DNA of 64,000 nucleotides from Caenorhabditis remanei (lineage: Eukaryota; Nematoda; Chromadorea; Rhabditida; Rhabditidae), in contig NC_071333.1 of assembly GCF_010183535.1 (NCBI RefSeq), forward strand, positions 11,034,587-11,098,586, read 5' to 3'. The position numbers were made by a program, and so were the translations under genes. Of the stretch, positions 50,229-63,700 are shown in pieces (the stretch's first letter is position 1; every line of letters starts with the position of its first letter). The notes beneath the pieces are model-generated. The model saw nothing but the letters and a program-made list of their open reading frames with translations, was not told the DNA's origin and did no database searches.

Positions 50229-52394
50229 ATGTCTTGTCGTCATTATCCACTTAATGGAATGTTGATTCGACTCTTTGTGTTATGCGTATTTTTTATAGCA
50301 TTCATAGATGTTTTCGAATGTAGCAAAGCTGAAAATAAGTTATACAGGTTTGTGACATTATCATTAATTACTGTAGTTTCTTGTTGCAGAGATATACTAA
50401 GCGGGTATTTGAAGTTAGCCAGACCTGTTAGATACCCAAGGAATGTACTCAAAGTTCATATGAAAGTTTTTCTCCAGCAGATTTTGAACTTGGTAGGCAG
50501 ACTTCAAAGATCTAAAACTATAAAATATGAATTATTTTCAGGATGGACAAAACCAGATAATAGAAGTCAACGCCTGGCTCAAATACGTATGTTCTCTTTC
50601 GTTACTTGTTTTAACTAAGATTTTTTAGGTTTGGATGGATTACCGTTTACAATGGGATCCGTTACAGTATGACAATATTACAAGTATCCGATTCGCTGGC
50701 GGTGAAAACCAAATCTGGAGACCTGATATATTGCTTTATAATAGTGCTAGTGAAGACTTTGACTCGTCTTTCAAATCCAATGAGGTCGTTTATAACACCG
50801 GAGAGGTTAATTGGATTCCTCCGGGCATTTTTCGCGCAAGTTGCAAAATGGATATCACCTACTTTCCTTTCGATGATCAGGTATGTTATTTGAAATTCGG
50901 TTCTTGGACATATCACGGGTTGGCCCTGGACTTGAGTATCGTAGCTGAAGAAGATGAAGACGGTTTGTGGAACACATGGTGTACTGTACATGTCAAGTGT
51001 TGTTTCAGAGTTTTCAATTGATTTATCCACATATACACCAAGTGGGGAGTGGCATCTTACCAAGGCTCCTGCTGTGAAAGATGTAAAATTCAATTCGTGT
51101 TGCAAAGAACCTTACTCAACTGTCACATTCTACATGTTTCTGAGGTGAACCATCAAAAATATTTCATAATCGGCATATTGTTCTGATTTCAGACGACGAA
51201 CTCTGTTCTATTTATTCAATATTATTCTTCCGTCTCTTCTGATCTCAATAATGACACTGATGGGATTCTGTCTGCCAGCTCACGACATGTCTGAAAAAAT
51301 TGGATATCGTAAGTTAAAAATAATGGAATTTGGAAAACGTCTCGTTTTAGAAACCACAATTTTGCTATCAATTTGTTTCTTTGTGACCATTGTAAGTGAA
51401 ATGACACCGCCCACTTCTGAATCAGTACCTCTATTAGGTAAAACTAGGCATTCCGATCCGTTTAAAACAGAAAAAAAACGTTTCAGGAATGTTCTTCTCT
51501 TCACTCACACTCATTAGCTCTGTGTCCACTGCATTCACCATTACGGTACTGAATTTCCGATACAGACAGGTCCAGAACATACACATGCACCCACTGTTCT
51601 ATAAAGTGTTTTTGATTTGGATTCCATGGCTACTTCTTATGAAACGTCCTGGCGTTTTCTATAAGAAGCGGAGAGCAACTGTGCAAGCCAGAGAGGAGAT
51701 TTCTTTTTTTGACAACGGAGATGATGATGTAAGTTGTATATGTAATTCAAGTTTAAACAAAAACTTAAATTCCAGTGTTGCCCCAAATTCCCAACTCCCG
51801 AGTTCGACTACTCCCTTTCCATTGACAGCGCCGACACCCTTCCGCTTCCACCTCGTCCAAAGCCACTACTCAAAAAGATGCATAGGTTAGCTGCGTCGAA
51901 AGCGCATCTATCAATCAAATTCCACATTTTTAAGCGTTCCTGCCGAGCATCTGCATCTAGATAGGAAAGTGGGCGACGGAATTCTGAAGAGTCAACGACG
52001 ACCGTTGGTTTTAACAAAGAACGTCAACAAAAGTCATTCATTACGAAGTCGACGTTTTACCCAGTTTGAGAAGTACATCAAAAAATGCATTGACGACGCA
52101 AAACTAAGAAGTAGGAGTGAAGACTTGAAATGAAAAATTACTTTTTCTTTGTTTTCAGAAAACTCCACGTACTCTACCTACTCGATGATGATAATCACGT
52201 ACTACCGGCAAATAGATGAGATGTTGAAACTACTGAATCGTCGTCTAGATAAGCAGAGAAAATATTTGTTCAAGCAAGAGGATTGGAAATTTGCAGCAAT
52301 GGCTCTAGACAGATTGTGCCTTCTTTTGATCACAATTCTGATAATAATGTGTCTGTTTGGTATGATAATGTCGACGCCTCACTTTGAACCATAG
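50229..52394 (+). CDS. acr-10: Nicotinic acetylcholine receptor-type subunit, ACR-10-like
   Basis: Eleven exons: 50229-50347, 50390-50492, 50542-50586, 50629-50962, 51009-51144, 51193-51308, 51351-51437, 51487-51728, 51776-51885, 51935-52110 and 52159-52394. They are in phase and encode 567 residues. A signal peptide covers about residues 10-33. The ligand domain has WMDYRLQWDP, WRPDILLYN and the Cys-loop Cys161-Cys175 (CKMDITYFPFDDQVC). Vicinal Cys231-Cys232 mark an alpha-type, ligand-binding subunit. M1, M2 and M3 follow; M2 is preceded by SEKI, the intermediate-ring glutamate expected for cation selectivity. A basic M3-M4 loop leads to M4 near the C terminus. It belongs to the ACR-16-like group of nematode channels. 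The gene name rests on synteny with R02E12.8 as I recall it; group membership is firmer than the exact orthologue. Confidence 0.88.
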
Positions 52395-53234
52395 AATTTG
52401 CGAAGAGCAAGTGTACAATTGTTGCAGAAATGATAAATAGCTTTTGTGAAAAATGATTTGTTTTGTTGTTTTAATCAGCACCAAATTTATTTATAAAAAA
52501 AAGAAAATCTAAAATTTCATTGTTTTGTTGGGAAAGAAAATGCGGAGAGAAAATTGAAGCAGAATTAGGATTTGTGAGAAATTGGAAAAATATATAGGAT
52601 AATGGCTAACATGTGGATTTGAGAAGAACTGTTTTCGGGATATTAATACTACCCGCGAGGGGCCAGGATGGAACGGCAATTGCATGACGCTTGAGAAATG
52701 AAATATACTAAATACCATAACTTTTGAGAAGTTGAGATTTTCAAGACCTCAAATCTAAATTCAGGAATAATGAGTCTTGAAAAAAAGAGTATTGCTTTTA
52801 CATCAGATAAAATTCTAGAATGAAACGGGAAAGATGAAAAATGAGATGTTCTCTTTGAGAAGAAGTATATATTTTTGTCAAAATTAGTGTAGGACAAGAA
52901 AAATAAGAAACATTGAGGAAGGATCGTTCAAAAATTGGAAACATATTTTCACCGTAGCAAGAAATCGGAATGAATTGAGACATAAATTTTAGAATGAATG
53001 CTCATATTGGGTGATAAAACTGGTACTGACATAATTGAGAGAAAATCTTTGGGCACATGGGAAACAAAAAGGCATACATTTCAATTGAGGGGGGAAATGA
53101 CCAAATGCAGACTTGTAAAACTTGTTGAGAATTGAGAGACTTTTTTAGTTAGGAAATTGAGGAATATGAAGTGAAAATAAAGTCAAGACGAATCGATGGA
53201 GTCCTTGACAAGTTGGGGGACTTTTGCTTTTTCC
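52395..53234. other. Spacer between the receptor gene and a convergent membrane protein gene
   Basis: A plus-strand purine-rich stretch containing the 3' flanks of two convergent genes. The frame of the last minus-strand exon also stays open to 53183 in another phase, but that phase does not fit the upstream exon. No gene is called. Confidence 0.5.
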
Positions 53235-56200
53235 TCAGTTGGCGCCTCCGTTGTAATGTGTGGTATTTGGTGTTTCACCTGAAATTCATTCTATTTAAAC
53301 ACTCGTTTGATTTTGATCAATAGTATTAATTTCTGATTTCAATGAATAATTAGTGGTGAGAAGAATGACTTACCGCCGATCCGTCGTTGTCCGCCACGAG
53401 TCGTGTCGTCTGCTGATGGTTCATGTGCCCGTGGCGCATGAACGTTGGCGCCGTATTCTGATGTGACCTGAGAAAAAAAGCGTTTACAGAGTGAACAGCC
53501 TAATAGGAAGAAATAAAACTGTGGTAAAAACAACGTTCCATATGTGAAAGTTTGTTTCATTATTTGTTGTTTTTAGGGAAAAACCAAATTTAGAATCCAC
53601 AAACGTCGTGGGGTCAAGATTAACCGCAAAATTGAACCAAAATTTCACACAATGCATGAAAAGATGAGAAAACTTCAACATGTGTCGTGCTGACTAAATG
53701 TGGTTGTAGAAGTGCAGCTGTTAAGTGGAAGCCAATGACTTTGAAATGATAATGATGATAATTCATGCTATGTCTTTCACTTTTTTCTCTTCTGACAACG
53801 GAATGAAAACATGGGCACAAGTTGAAATAAAGATCCATCATGCTTTGTTTCTTCTTCAGTTTTTAGATATTTAGTGTGGCACTATCAAAACTTTGAGTGA
53901 GTCTTTTTATAATGAAAAGCTTTCTAGTCTGAGTAACTATCAGCCAACTAGTAGCACAGAAATAATGAAAAACTGAACATAAATATAGGATAGATAATTG
54001 AACGATTAGTTCATTTCAATGTCCCCACCTTTTCCTGTCGAATCCGTCCTCTAAAATAAGAATCATCAAATAAATCATTGCGTTTGCTTGAATGAAAACT
54101 CAAGGATGATAAATAAATGAGTAACTGTCAACTGCTCAACTGCTTAGAGAAACTCCCGTTATGAATATGGAAAAATAAATTGTTGTCAACTCAAATTTTT
54201 GTGATCAAATTAAAAATTATTGAATCAGTTTGAAATAAACGTGAGTGAGGTGTTGGGCATTAATCAGTCACACGTAATAGGTCACTTCACACGTGTTCGT
54301 TAGAAAACTTGTTAACTGAGGGATTAAGTTTTTAAGATTTCGACTATTATCAATAAATTATCTCACAAAATGTTAGAAACAACTATTGCACCTGTGATGG
54401 TTTCTGCCCATGTAGCTGCTGTTCACATCACTTCGCACCGTTGTTTGTAGATCATCGTTGGTTGTCTGCGTGTTGTTGAACTCACGTTGAGATTCCAACT
54501 GAAACGATCAATTAATTCCATGAATGTTCTATTTTCTTTATTCTGATTACCTGATAATCTCCGTAGCGACGTCGCGGCTGGTTCCTCCGGTTTCGTCGGA
54601 AGCAGAAGACAAACAGATAGATGATGAGAACGATGTATCCTGAAAATGTCAATAAATTTTCTAAATTAGTTGCAACTTTTATTCGTGTTCTCCCAATCTC
54701 AATCCAATTCTCGGTGCTAATTCTCATCAATAAATCACTCTATGACCCTGGATCCCAGATGAGCTTCAAATGTGCTCAATTGATTTACGACTTTAAAACA
54801 AGCCAAGATCCGTAGCCTTTCGCACAACAACAACCCCATGTTCAAGTATCTGATTTCATATGCTTCTACTAGGCGCCCTCCGTGTTATGAAACAGAAAGA
54901 AGAGATGTCTGAAGAAAACGGAAAAGATGGAATGAACAAATGAAAAGTGAAAGAAAACTATGCGACTTGGTTATTAAATAAGTTTAAAAGAACTTGCTAG
55001 GAGTTTTTGTTTTTTATTTTTGAAACCAATTTTCTAGTAGTTTTCAGACCATTTTTTTCAATTACAAGGAAAAAACGCTAATTACCTGTGACTGTTAACG
55101 CAATGAAGCATATACGCATATCATTAAGATATGATGCCACATCGTGAAGATCATCAGCCATTCGGATGAATTTGTATGATTCGCTGAAAATGGTCGTTGT
55201 TTGAAAAATGATTTTTTAGAAAGGCGGTTTTGTGAAACTTTGTTCTTATTTTCTCGTTGAGAATATTTTTATAGTTCTGAACTTGATATATTTTATATAA
55301 CACCATGCAACGACAGAACAACATAAAATACATAAAAACTGAATATAAAAAAACAAACCTTTTCTCGATAACCTCGTATAAAATTTCCTGCATGACTCCT
55401 TTCGATTTTTCTATTTCCATGTTCGGACCCATATTTATTCATATGGTAAGTCAAGACTCTTTAAAACAACAACGTTGGAGAAAACGAGTGAAAATAGCAG
55501 AATAGACATAGAATTAAGGATTAGAAGTTTTTTCTAATGAATTCGAAGAGGGAAAAAGTTTGGTAGAAAAACGAATTGACTGATTGTAGTCGGCAATGAC
55601 TGGCACTAGTTCTCTAATTATCAACTTGTGCATGTACATAATTGCTGCCTTTCTAACGCTGACGATTTGCTCGTCTCATTTGCGCATCAACAACTTTTGT
55701 ACATTATGCGCTTTCTTCCGAGGAATACGACGGAGTCAGATAGACAAGAAACGAAGGCGAAAAGGAGAAGCCAACGAGCCGATAATTAGCACTTTTTCGT
55801 GAGAAGAGGATGCCCTTGACAGACCTGCTAAAAGATGCGAAGAAAGGAACCAGGTTTTTAGAAAGAGGGCTTGTGCTCCAGAAAACATACAAAAAATACA
55901 AATACCCGAAAAGTGACACGGACATGGAGCAAAGCATTTCTAACGTCCAGAAAACTTGACCCCAGGGAGTTGGCGCAAATTCTAAAAGCAAAGGTCTAAT
56001 TCAAAAAAAAGCGTTTGGAAAATGGGAGAAGGTTAAAGAAATTTGGGGATTCCGAAAAATATATTATCCTAGAACGGGTGAGACAGCGGACTCAAAAAAG
56101 TTTGTTCCTAGTGCAGCACGTCAAATGAAATCAATCTTGTCACAAAAATAATAAGAGAGGGAGCGAGAGACAGAAGGATAAAACATGTTCGGCGGTTCGC

Positions 56201-57755
56201 ACTATGTGGGCTCCGTCACACACACCACGGTCCTCTCCCGTCCCCGCCGTCCCATCTCCCGACGTGTCTTCTCGCATATCCAGCCTTGATGGCGGAGTAG
56301 GGTTTTTCCAGCCGATGCTTCTGGCGCCGTTTCGTCTCATCTTGCCTTTTCTCTGCGAATCGGCACCGAATCGCACTCTCTCAAATTGCCGAACCGCAAG
56401 TTCCCTCTTCAGATTTTCCTGTTTTTACGCGATCTATTGCTCATTTATTCTCAAATTTCGTCGCCGACTGGCCTGAGGAGTCCTTTTCTTCGAGACAGCC
56501 TTTCTTCCGTCGTTTCTTCGTCTTTGGGGTTGATGATAGGAGGAAGAACGTGAGATGGAGATGAGCTTCTTAGAGAAATGAGCAACATGATGATTCTTTT
56601 TTTCTTTTTCTTCTTCTTTTATTTTCTCACAGAGATTTTAGATTTTCCTAGAAAGATCATCGAGCAGAGTAGCAAAAAAGTGGATATCAAGAATAAAGTA
56701 TTCTCTAATTCTCTTTAATTCTAGAAAACTGTCAAGAAGAAAAATCGAATAAAGCAAAAAATATAGGGAAAAGGAAAATAAGGTAATAGAAAACAGCAGA
56801 CAACTACACGGATTCTGTTCTCATTGTAGTTGAATATTCTCAAAGCACGAGTCTTGTTTGAGTCTCTTTGCTATACTTCATTAAAGATTTGTTTGGCTTA
56901 TGAAGAGAACGAGAAGCGTCGTGTTCTGTTTTTTGTTCGACAAAAGAATGTCGCAGAAGAGATTTTGAATCACTTGCTGAACTTTTTTGGTAAGGGCAAG
57001 AACAAGGCGGTTCCTGTTTGAAGTACTTTTCTTTTCTGTTGTGAGGACCGACTTCAAAACGCCTAAGAGCCGCGAATATTTGAAATATGATTGAAAAAGG
57101 GCAGAGTTGGGATTAGACAAAAAAGTAGAGAAGAGAAAAAGCTTCAGACTTTTTTCATAAATTATTACCACCGAAACTGAAACCCCCTTAAAACGAATGC
57201 ATAGGAGTTTTCAATCCGAACAAGTGGATATTGAATGTTGGCGCTAGAGGCGGTCTCAGAAACGGCAAGAATAATTGATGCAATGCAAACGAATCAGATT
57301 GCTTCTTTCGACTACTTTTGCACTTTGTGCCGTCCGTCTTGAGCCGAGCTGCAGCATTCTCAACTAGTTAGAGACGCACCTTGGACCATAAAACTTTTGC
57401 GAATCACAATTATTTTGGTTTTTCCCCCGCATTTCCTCTCTTTTTTATTTCCTATTCTCTTAAGTGAAAGTTTGAAAATTAGATAGTTGAGTGGGAAACT
57501 TGAAAGAAAGTTTAGAAATGGGCTCTAGGACTAAAATCGATTTACGAAATCATGTTCTTATATATGTATACGTGAACCTGAAAAAGTGACAGGTGCAATC
57601 ATAAATTGTATTTTTCACCTTCTACTCAAATTAATTATTCACAGAGTAATTACAAAAATATAACATAACACAAAAAAATTTCAAAATACGACACGTAACA
57701 AAGCATTCAAATTTAAAGCAACAAACCTATACTCGGGCGGTCGGTAGAAGTCCAT
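53235..57755 (-). CDS. Small single-pass membrane protein, family not recognised
   Basis: Seven exons on the minus strand: 57755-57727, 55183-55086, 54639-54551, 54498-54392, 54050-54029 (a 22-nt microexon), 53467-53374 and 53278-53235. Every junction is in phase; the product is about 160 residues. It starts MDFYRPPEYS, has no signal peptide and carries one transmembrane helix at about 36-56 (ending IVLIIYLFVFCF). The helix is followed at once by a strongly basic stop-transfer stretch (RRNRRNQPRRR). The rest is polar, with NNT and NSS glycosylation-type sequons that would lie on the cytoplasmic side if the basic cluster is inside. Size and topology resemble KCNE/MPS potassium-channel accessory subunits, but I cannot confirm the signature. 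The first intron is 2.5 kb. The frame is open upstream of the ATG, so the true N terminus could be longer. Confidence 0.7.
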
Positions 57756-60700
57756 CCTGTTCAACAAATACGACAGTTTTGCAGCTGAAGAAAACACAAT
57801 CTTTATTGATGAAACAGAACAAATATGAGAAGACGTCAGCGAAAAAAAGATTCAGAATGGAAGCAATGCTCATGATGCTTCCGATTCGAATATCCGATGA
57901 GCGGTAACGGCGAAATTATGCGAAAAACAACATGGGAGAGAAAAAGATAGGAGATGAAAAGTGGAGAAGACGATGAATTGTACTTACAAGTGTTTATTGT
58001 GCATGCCTGAGTTTCCCTTTTGTTTTTTTTCTTTCTTGCAAATTGTTTTATTCTTTGAGCATTGAAAGTGCACAAATGTTCCAATTGCTACAAAACAGTT
58101 ATGTGTTTTTTTTTTGAAAGATAAAATTTAGTTTTTTTCTGTAAACTGAAATTGGCGGACGTTCTAATAGGCAACAGCGGAATTTAACAATTTTAAACAA
58201 TGAAATATACTTGAGATTCCTTTATCGATGTTTAGGTGTTTTCCGTATTGCTCAATTATCAATTCAGAATATTCAAACAAGAAACACGGGAAAAAATGAA
58301 TACGCGGCACATAACACTTTATGGTAGGATTAATTCGTCTTCCACTTTTGATCATGTCCAGTAAAAAGTTGTCAGATTAGAAAAGAAGGGCCTTACTGCC
58401 AATAGTGTAGATTTTTGGGTAGAGCTCGAAGAAAAAGGACGGAAAGAAGAAGGACATATGTAAGACGCTGATTGGTTTGACGCGTTTCGACAAGAAATTG
58501 CATTCTGTGGTCTGATTTAGGGAGAAGCGATGGGGGAGACCTATTGCTTTGTCAAATAGAGTAACCAAAGTGGTTCTAGGATAAGAAATTGAACACAATG
58601 AGAAGGGGGAGGAAAAAGTTCATTCGCAAAAAGAGTATGTGGGAAAGTGATGTGATTGGAGATGTCTAGGCCTTCAAAAAAAGAATGATCAGCGATACTT
58701 GTATCTCAGAGACCAGTAGGGAAACGAGAAAATCTGAAACTCCCACTTAAGAAATTTGAGTGTCAGAGAGTGCAGTAAACGCTTATTGGTGTCAAAACCA
58801 ATCAGTAAGCCAAGTGTGGGCTTCACAAAATTGATATTTGAATCAAGATATAACACCTCAAGGTATCACATGTAATGATTAGAGTTTACCTACAACTTTC
58901 CAGAATTTTTTGATTAAGAACATAAGTGGGCTGGTTTTTTGGACTCAGTGGAATTCTATAACATTGAAAGTCTTAAGAACTGGTTAACTCCAGTTTAGTT
59001 ACAGTGCTAGCCTTCGCTCTACTTATCTCGTTTCATACTTGGAACAGAAAAGAGCACCCAGACGAAAAAAAACAACAGAACGTTGATGAGGTGTGCCCCA
59101 TTTTCGGTTGTTTTCGGTTGTTTATAGAAGCAAAAGGCAAAAAATAGTGGGGGGCAAAGAGGACCAGGCAAGTGTGAAATTGACAGACACCCAAATCCAC
59201 ACATACGCTCAACGAACGATGCTGATATTCACTCCGTTCTTCTTTCCTTTTTCTTCTTTTTTTTTTCCTTTTCCATCTCATTCTCTTCTGTCTTTGAAAA
59301 TGAGTATGGGTGGCTAAAAAGCGAAAAACGACACCACAAAAGGAGGAAAAAATGAAAAGAAGAATGTTTGGGAGAAACGAAAACGTCTTTGCCGTATTCC
59401 GTTCTTATTTCTGAATTAGAAGACAAAGAAATGTGAAAATTCTCATGATTAGAGAAAAGATATTCCTCTCGCTTAGAATTTGCAGGAAGAGAAAAGTAAA
59501 CAGAAAACAGCAATAGGGATATTTCATTTTTCAAAGAGATCTTCGATTATTTCTCAGAACATAGAGCAGAACAGAGCTAAGAACAAATGTTCTTTTTCTA
59601 TTTGAGAAATAATTTAATTTTTCATTCCTAACACTAATTTCTGATTCATGAAAATGAAAGAACAAGATTTTCTCGCGGTGTAAACCTATAATGATTGATG
59701 GATGATCAGGTCTGTGTTTGCTTGCACAATACTCACAATACTTGAAAATACACAATTTTGAAGATTGTTGTGAGAGCAGAAGAAGCTGGAATATTTTTTG
59801 CCGATTTTGCAAAAAATATTTAGTTCATAACACGGAATCTTGTGTCTCTCCCCCTTCTCTATTCATGCTTTTTGCCGGAAATCATTGTGGTCCCGGAAAG
59901 GGAGGTCTCCTTGAACTTTCTTCCCATATCGTGTAGAAAGTGTGAAAACTTTCAAAAAAAAAACATAAAGAGAGGGAGGAGATGAAGAGAGCATTGACCT
60001 TAGAAGCGGAAATTTTAACACACTTCAGAGCACTTCATAGATTCCAAAGTCCACGCTGGATCTGCCTGTTTTCTTCTTAGTCTTTTCAAGAAAATAGAAA
60101 AAGAGAATGAATAAAAGAAGAACAAGCAATTTTGTGGTGTGGGAACTTCACTCATACTTGCTGATGACACACTTGAAGTATCCATCAATAATTGAAAAAT
60201 GCTCAGGGAAACCAAGATGTTCAAGTGGTTTCGGAATAAAGTTTGAATCAGAAGAGAAAAAAAGATATCGCAGGATTTTTGAAACTTTTTGCAAATTTTT
60301 CTGACGTCTTGTATTGAAAATTTCGAAAGAGCGAAGATAAAGTAAATACGCTGATCATCAGTATAACGAAAGATATATTTAATATTTGAAAAAACTGTCA
60401 AAATTCGAGCTCCCAAGTAAAAAAAAACTAACAGAAATTGGCGTCGCCGATGAAAATCAAACAATATTTTCATTTTTGTTTTCATGACTACTTTGTTCAA
60501 AACTGCTCTCTTTGAGTACTAAATTTTGGAGCGAAATTCGTAAAACTACTAAGTCGCTGCTAGTCTTGACTTTGGAAAACAATATTGCCATAGGCAACAC
60601 TAGTATTCTTTTTCTGAGCCAAAAGGGCCAAAAGGCACAGAAAGATAGTCAATCACCAGTCTCAAAATTAAGTAAAACCGAAATATTTGGGAAAGAAAAG

Positions 60701-63700
60701 AGATAGGCAAGCGTAGAAATGCGCTGGCGAATAATTCGTCTTTGTCTATCTAACTACATTGAATATGACAATTAGACGGACCGCCGCAGACATCGAAGCT
60801 TCTGTCTTGTTATTGTCTGCAGAATACTAATTGACACATAGCTACTTTTAATCAAATAATGACACTCGCGGAAAGAGTTTGGGTAGTCGACTACGGGTAT
60901 GACTTTCATTAATAACAGGAGCCATATTGGAGAAGACAGTTTTAAATTAAAACAAAAATGAAAACAAATCCAAAAAAGGTTGGATAAAGAAGGACTCGTT
61001 CGACTGATCTATCTCGTCGACAACGAAAAATTCCCGTCATCCTTTTTCCTCTTTTTCTTCTTTTTGTTTCTTTCCCACTGCTCAATGTGTTTGTCTGAAT
61101 GGTGCCCCGCCACGATATTAAGACAATTGATAGATGAAGCATGATGCTCTCAACGAGGCGGTCTATTGCAAGTGTTGCATTCTCAGTGTCTTTGTGTTTT
61201 ACACGACATTTTCTTTTGTTCCCATCAATAAATTGTGTATGTTTTTTCACCACCTGGTTCGGCAACAAGTGTGGTGATTCTGTTGGATGGAAAAGTGATA
61301 TTGATGGGATTGAATAACGCAAAAGTGAAATATTCAAAGTGATGGCAAGAGAAGCTGATCGTTTGATCCGATAAGAAAGTTTTGAAGTATTCTAATACTT
61401 CTGCAAGGACTACGATAACGTAAATTGTGCAAACAGCTGTTTGCTCTCTGCGTGTGTAAAAAACTAAAAAAAAATTGTGTTAACGTTAAACTACGTGGAA
61501 ACGGAAAACATCTAATTTGAAATCTGAAAGCAACAATTTCAGTTCTTAAAATCGTTTCTGTCACGGTTTTCCGATTGTGATTGACGACTTGAAAACAATA
61601 GACCAACGTTATTCTCGGCGTTTTGAAAGTGACATGAAAATGACTGGGTTCCAGATTTGATGGACTGGAAGTGGAACTGAATTGAGAAAAATCGGAAATG
61701 GAAGGAAAAACGTCATTTCGTTGGGTCAATCGAGGAAAAGATTCAATCTTTCTTCACCTAGGTTTTAAAAAATCATAAAATCAACGAGGGATGTTTTTTT
61801 TTGCAGAAAAATGTATCGGCCACCCTTGTCCACAAAAAAAAGTTCCACGTCTCGAAAAAATTGGGAAAATGAAATTGGGTGCGAAGAATGAATGCGAGAA
61901 CAAAGCGACAAGCATCTCATCTCATCTCGTCAACGAATTCGAGACGCAGAAGAACGAGAAGAAAAGAGAATGATTTGTCAAAAGCACATCCTCAGTGCCA
62001 GCTCTCACACCACAAGTGTTCAGAGCCGCATAAAAAGCAGTACCCAAAAATATTACCGGATGGAATCTAGTCCAAGTTAGTCGCATCTTATTCTGTTGTA
62101 CTTCCCGTGGTTGTCTCATTTCAGATATTGACATACTATTGAAGAAAAAGCTCAAATAAACTTCTGAAAAAATTTGACGAGAGAAACAAATGGAAAACAA
62201 TGGAAATCCGGAAGGACCTCAATATTCCTCCCTCCCAAGGTTTTTGACAAACCAGGAGGAGATGATGATATTTGATGTGAATTATTGATATGTCCTTCTT
62301 TTGAAGTCTTCTCGAATAAAATGTCAAGGCGGTCAAAGTTCAAGAGGAGGATTATGCACATAGATTTCGAATCTCAAGAGAGTTGACCCCTTTTGGAGGA
62401 GTGTTCCATTCGATACGGATGAATGAAGTTAGTGAACCGTTCTGGCGTTGGCCCAAAATTTAGTTTACTTCAAAAAGGTTAAACATTTTTTCTAGCTTTC
62501 TAGCTAAATATTATATTTATAGACCTTATATTCAAAAATACCCTAATAGTTCACAAGGTCTAGTCATAGTTACTTTTATTGTGACCACAACTTCAGACAT
62601 TCAACTATAAAAGACGCTAACGGTGTAATGAAGCGAGGTTTAGAAGTTCCTCCATCATAAAGTAAAAACAAAACAACTGACAACTGAAGCCGGCATTCTG
62701 GATGAATTGGTTTTCTCGGTTTGGCGATTTATTAGATTCCTACGATGACAATAAATCATTTTCTCTTCACACCTTAAAACAAATGTGGTCTCGTATTTCT
62801 TCCGGAGAAATGACTCTCAGAATTCTGGGAAAAAAATAGATGGATTTCAAAGAATTTTGCGGACAAAAGGCTGCGGATTCACCGATGGTTTCTAAATGAC
62901 TATCGTCTCTTTTTTTGGGGGAAAGTCAACTTGTGAGGAAGAAAAGTACTAATCTTAGAGTGCATCTTGTCTAATGAAATTAGACATTTCTAAGTAGATG
63001 AATAAGAGCTAAGTTGAAAGAAAGTAACAACTTAAAATACATTATTCCTGTCTGGAGGTAAAGTGTATGGAGGCAAAGTATTGGGAAGTATTGTTAAACA
63101 ACTATTTCGCAACTTTGCCTCGTTTCATTTTGCAATCATCGTTGCTTTGGGAGACAACCCACTTTCAATTCCTTAACGACCATTTTGGTTTGACGTTTAT
63201 ATGAAAAGGCATGAGTTGGTCCGAGCACAAGCGAAAAATCACAAAATACAACCTGAAAGGGGAATCGGAAAACGACAACACAGACACAACATCTAGAATC
63301 TAGAAGACACAACATCACACAAACACAATACTGTAATAGTTTCCGACAGAGTTTTTTTGAAAATCTAGAAATGATTTTATGAAATTAAATACAAACTGAC
63401 CCTTTAACCATGTTGCCCTCTGCATCTGCCAAGTTCAGAACATAGACGCTCATCTGCCGCCTTGAGAGTCACAAAGTAGGATATCAAAATTCCGAATTTT
63501 CTGAATTTTTTCCAAGTTCGAGTGGTTCAAATACGAGAAAACGAAGGAAAATGACACGTGAGTGGGTATGACGGTGTACATGGTAGGAAAGTGATATTCG
63601 TGTGAACTATCGGGGGCCGGATACAAACACCCTCGCTTAGCTTGGAAGCATATCGGTGGGAGGTATGGGCAGGTAGGTCAAAAATCGGATGAGAGATGGA

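Noticed and set aside
53183..53278. Longer ending of the last exon of the minus-strand membrane protein, ending VKDSIDSS
   Set aside because: The upstream exon ends with one leftover base, which forces the other frame and a stop at 53235.
60015..60500. 161-codon minus-strand open frame
   Set aside because: Mostly F/L/S/I-rich; only the last 16 codons look protein-like and no partner exon or domain supports a gene.
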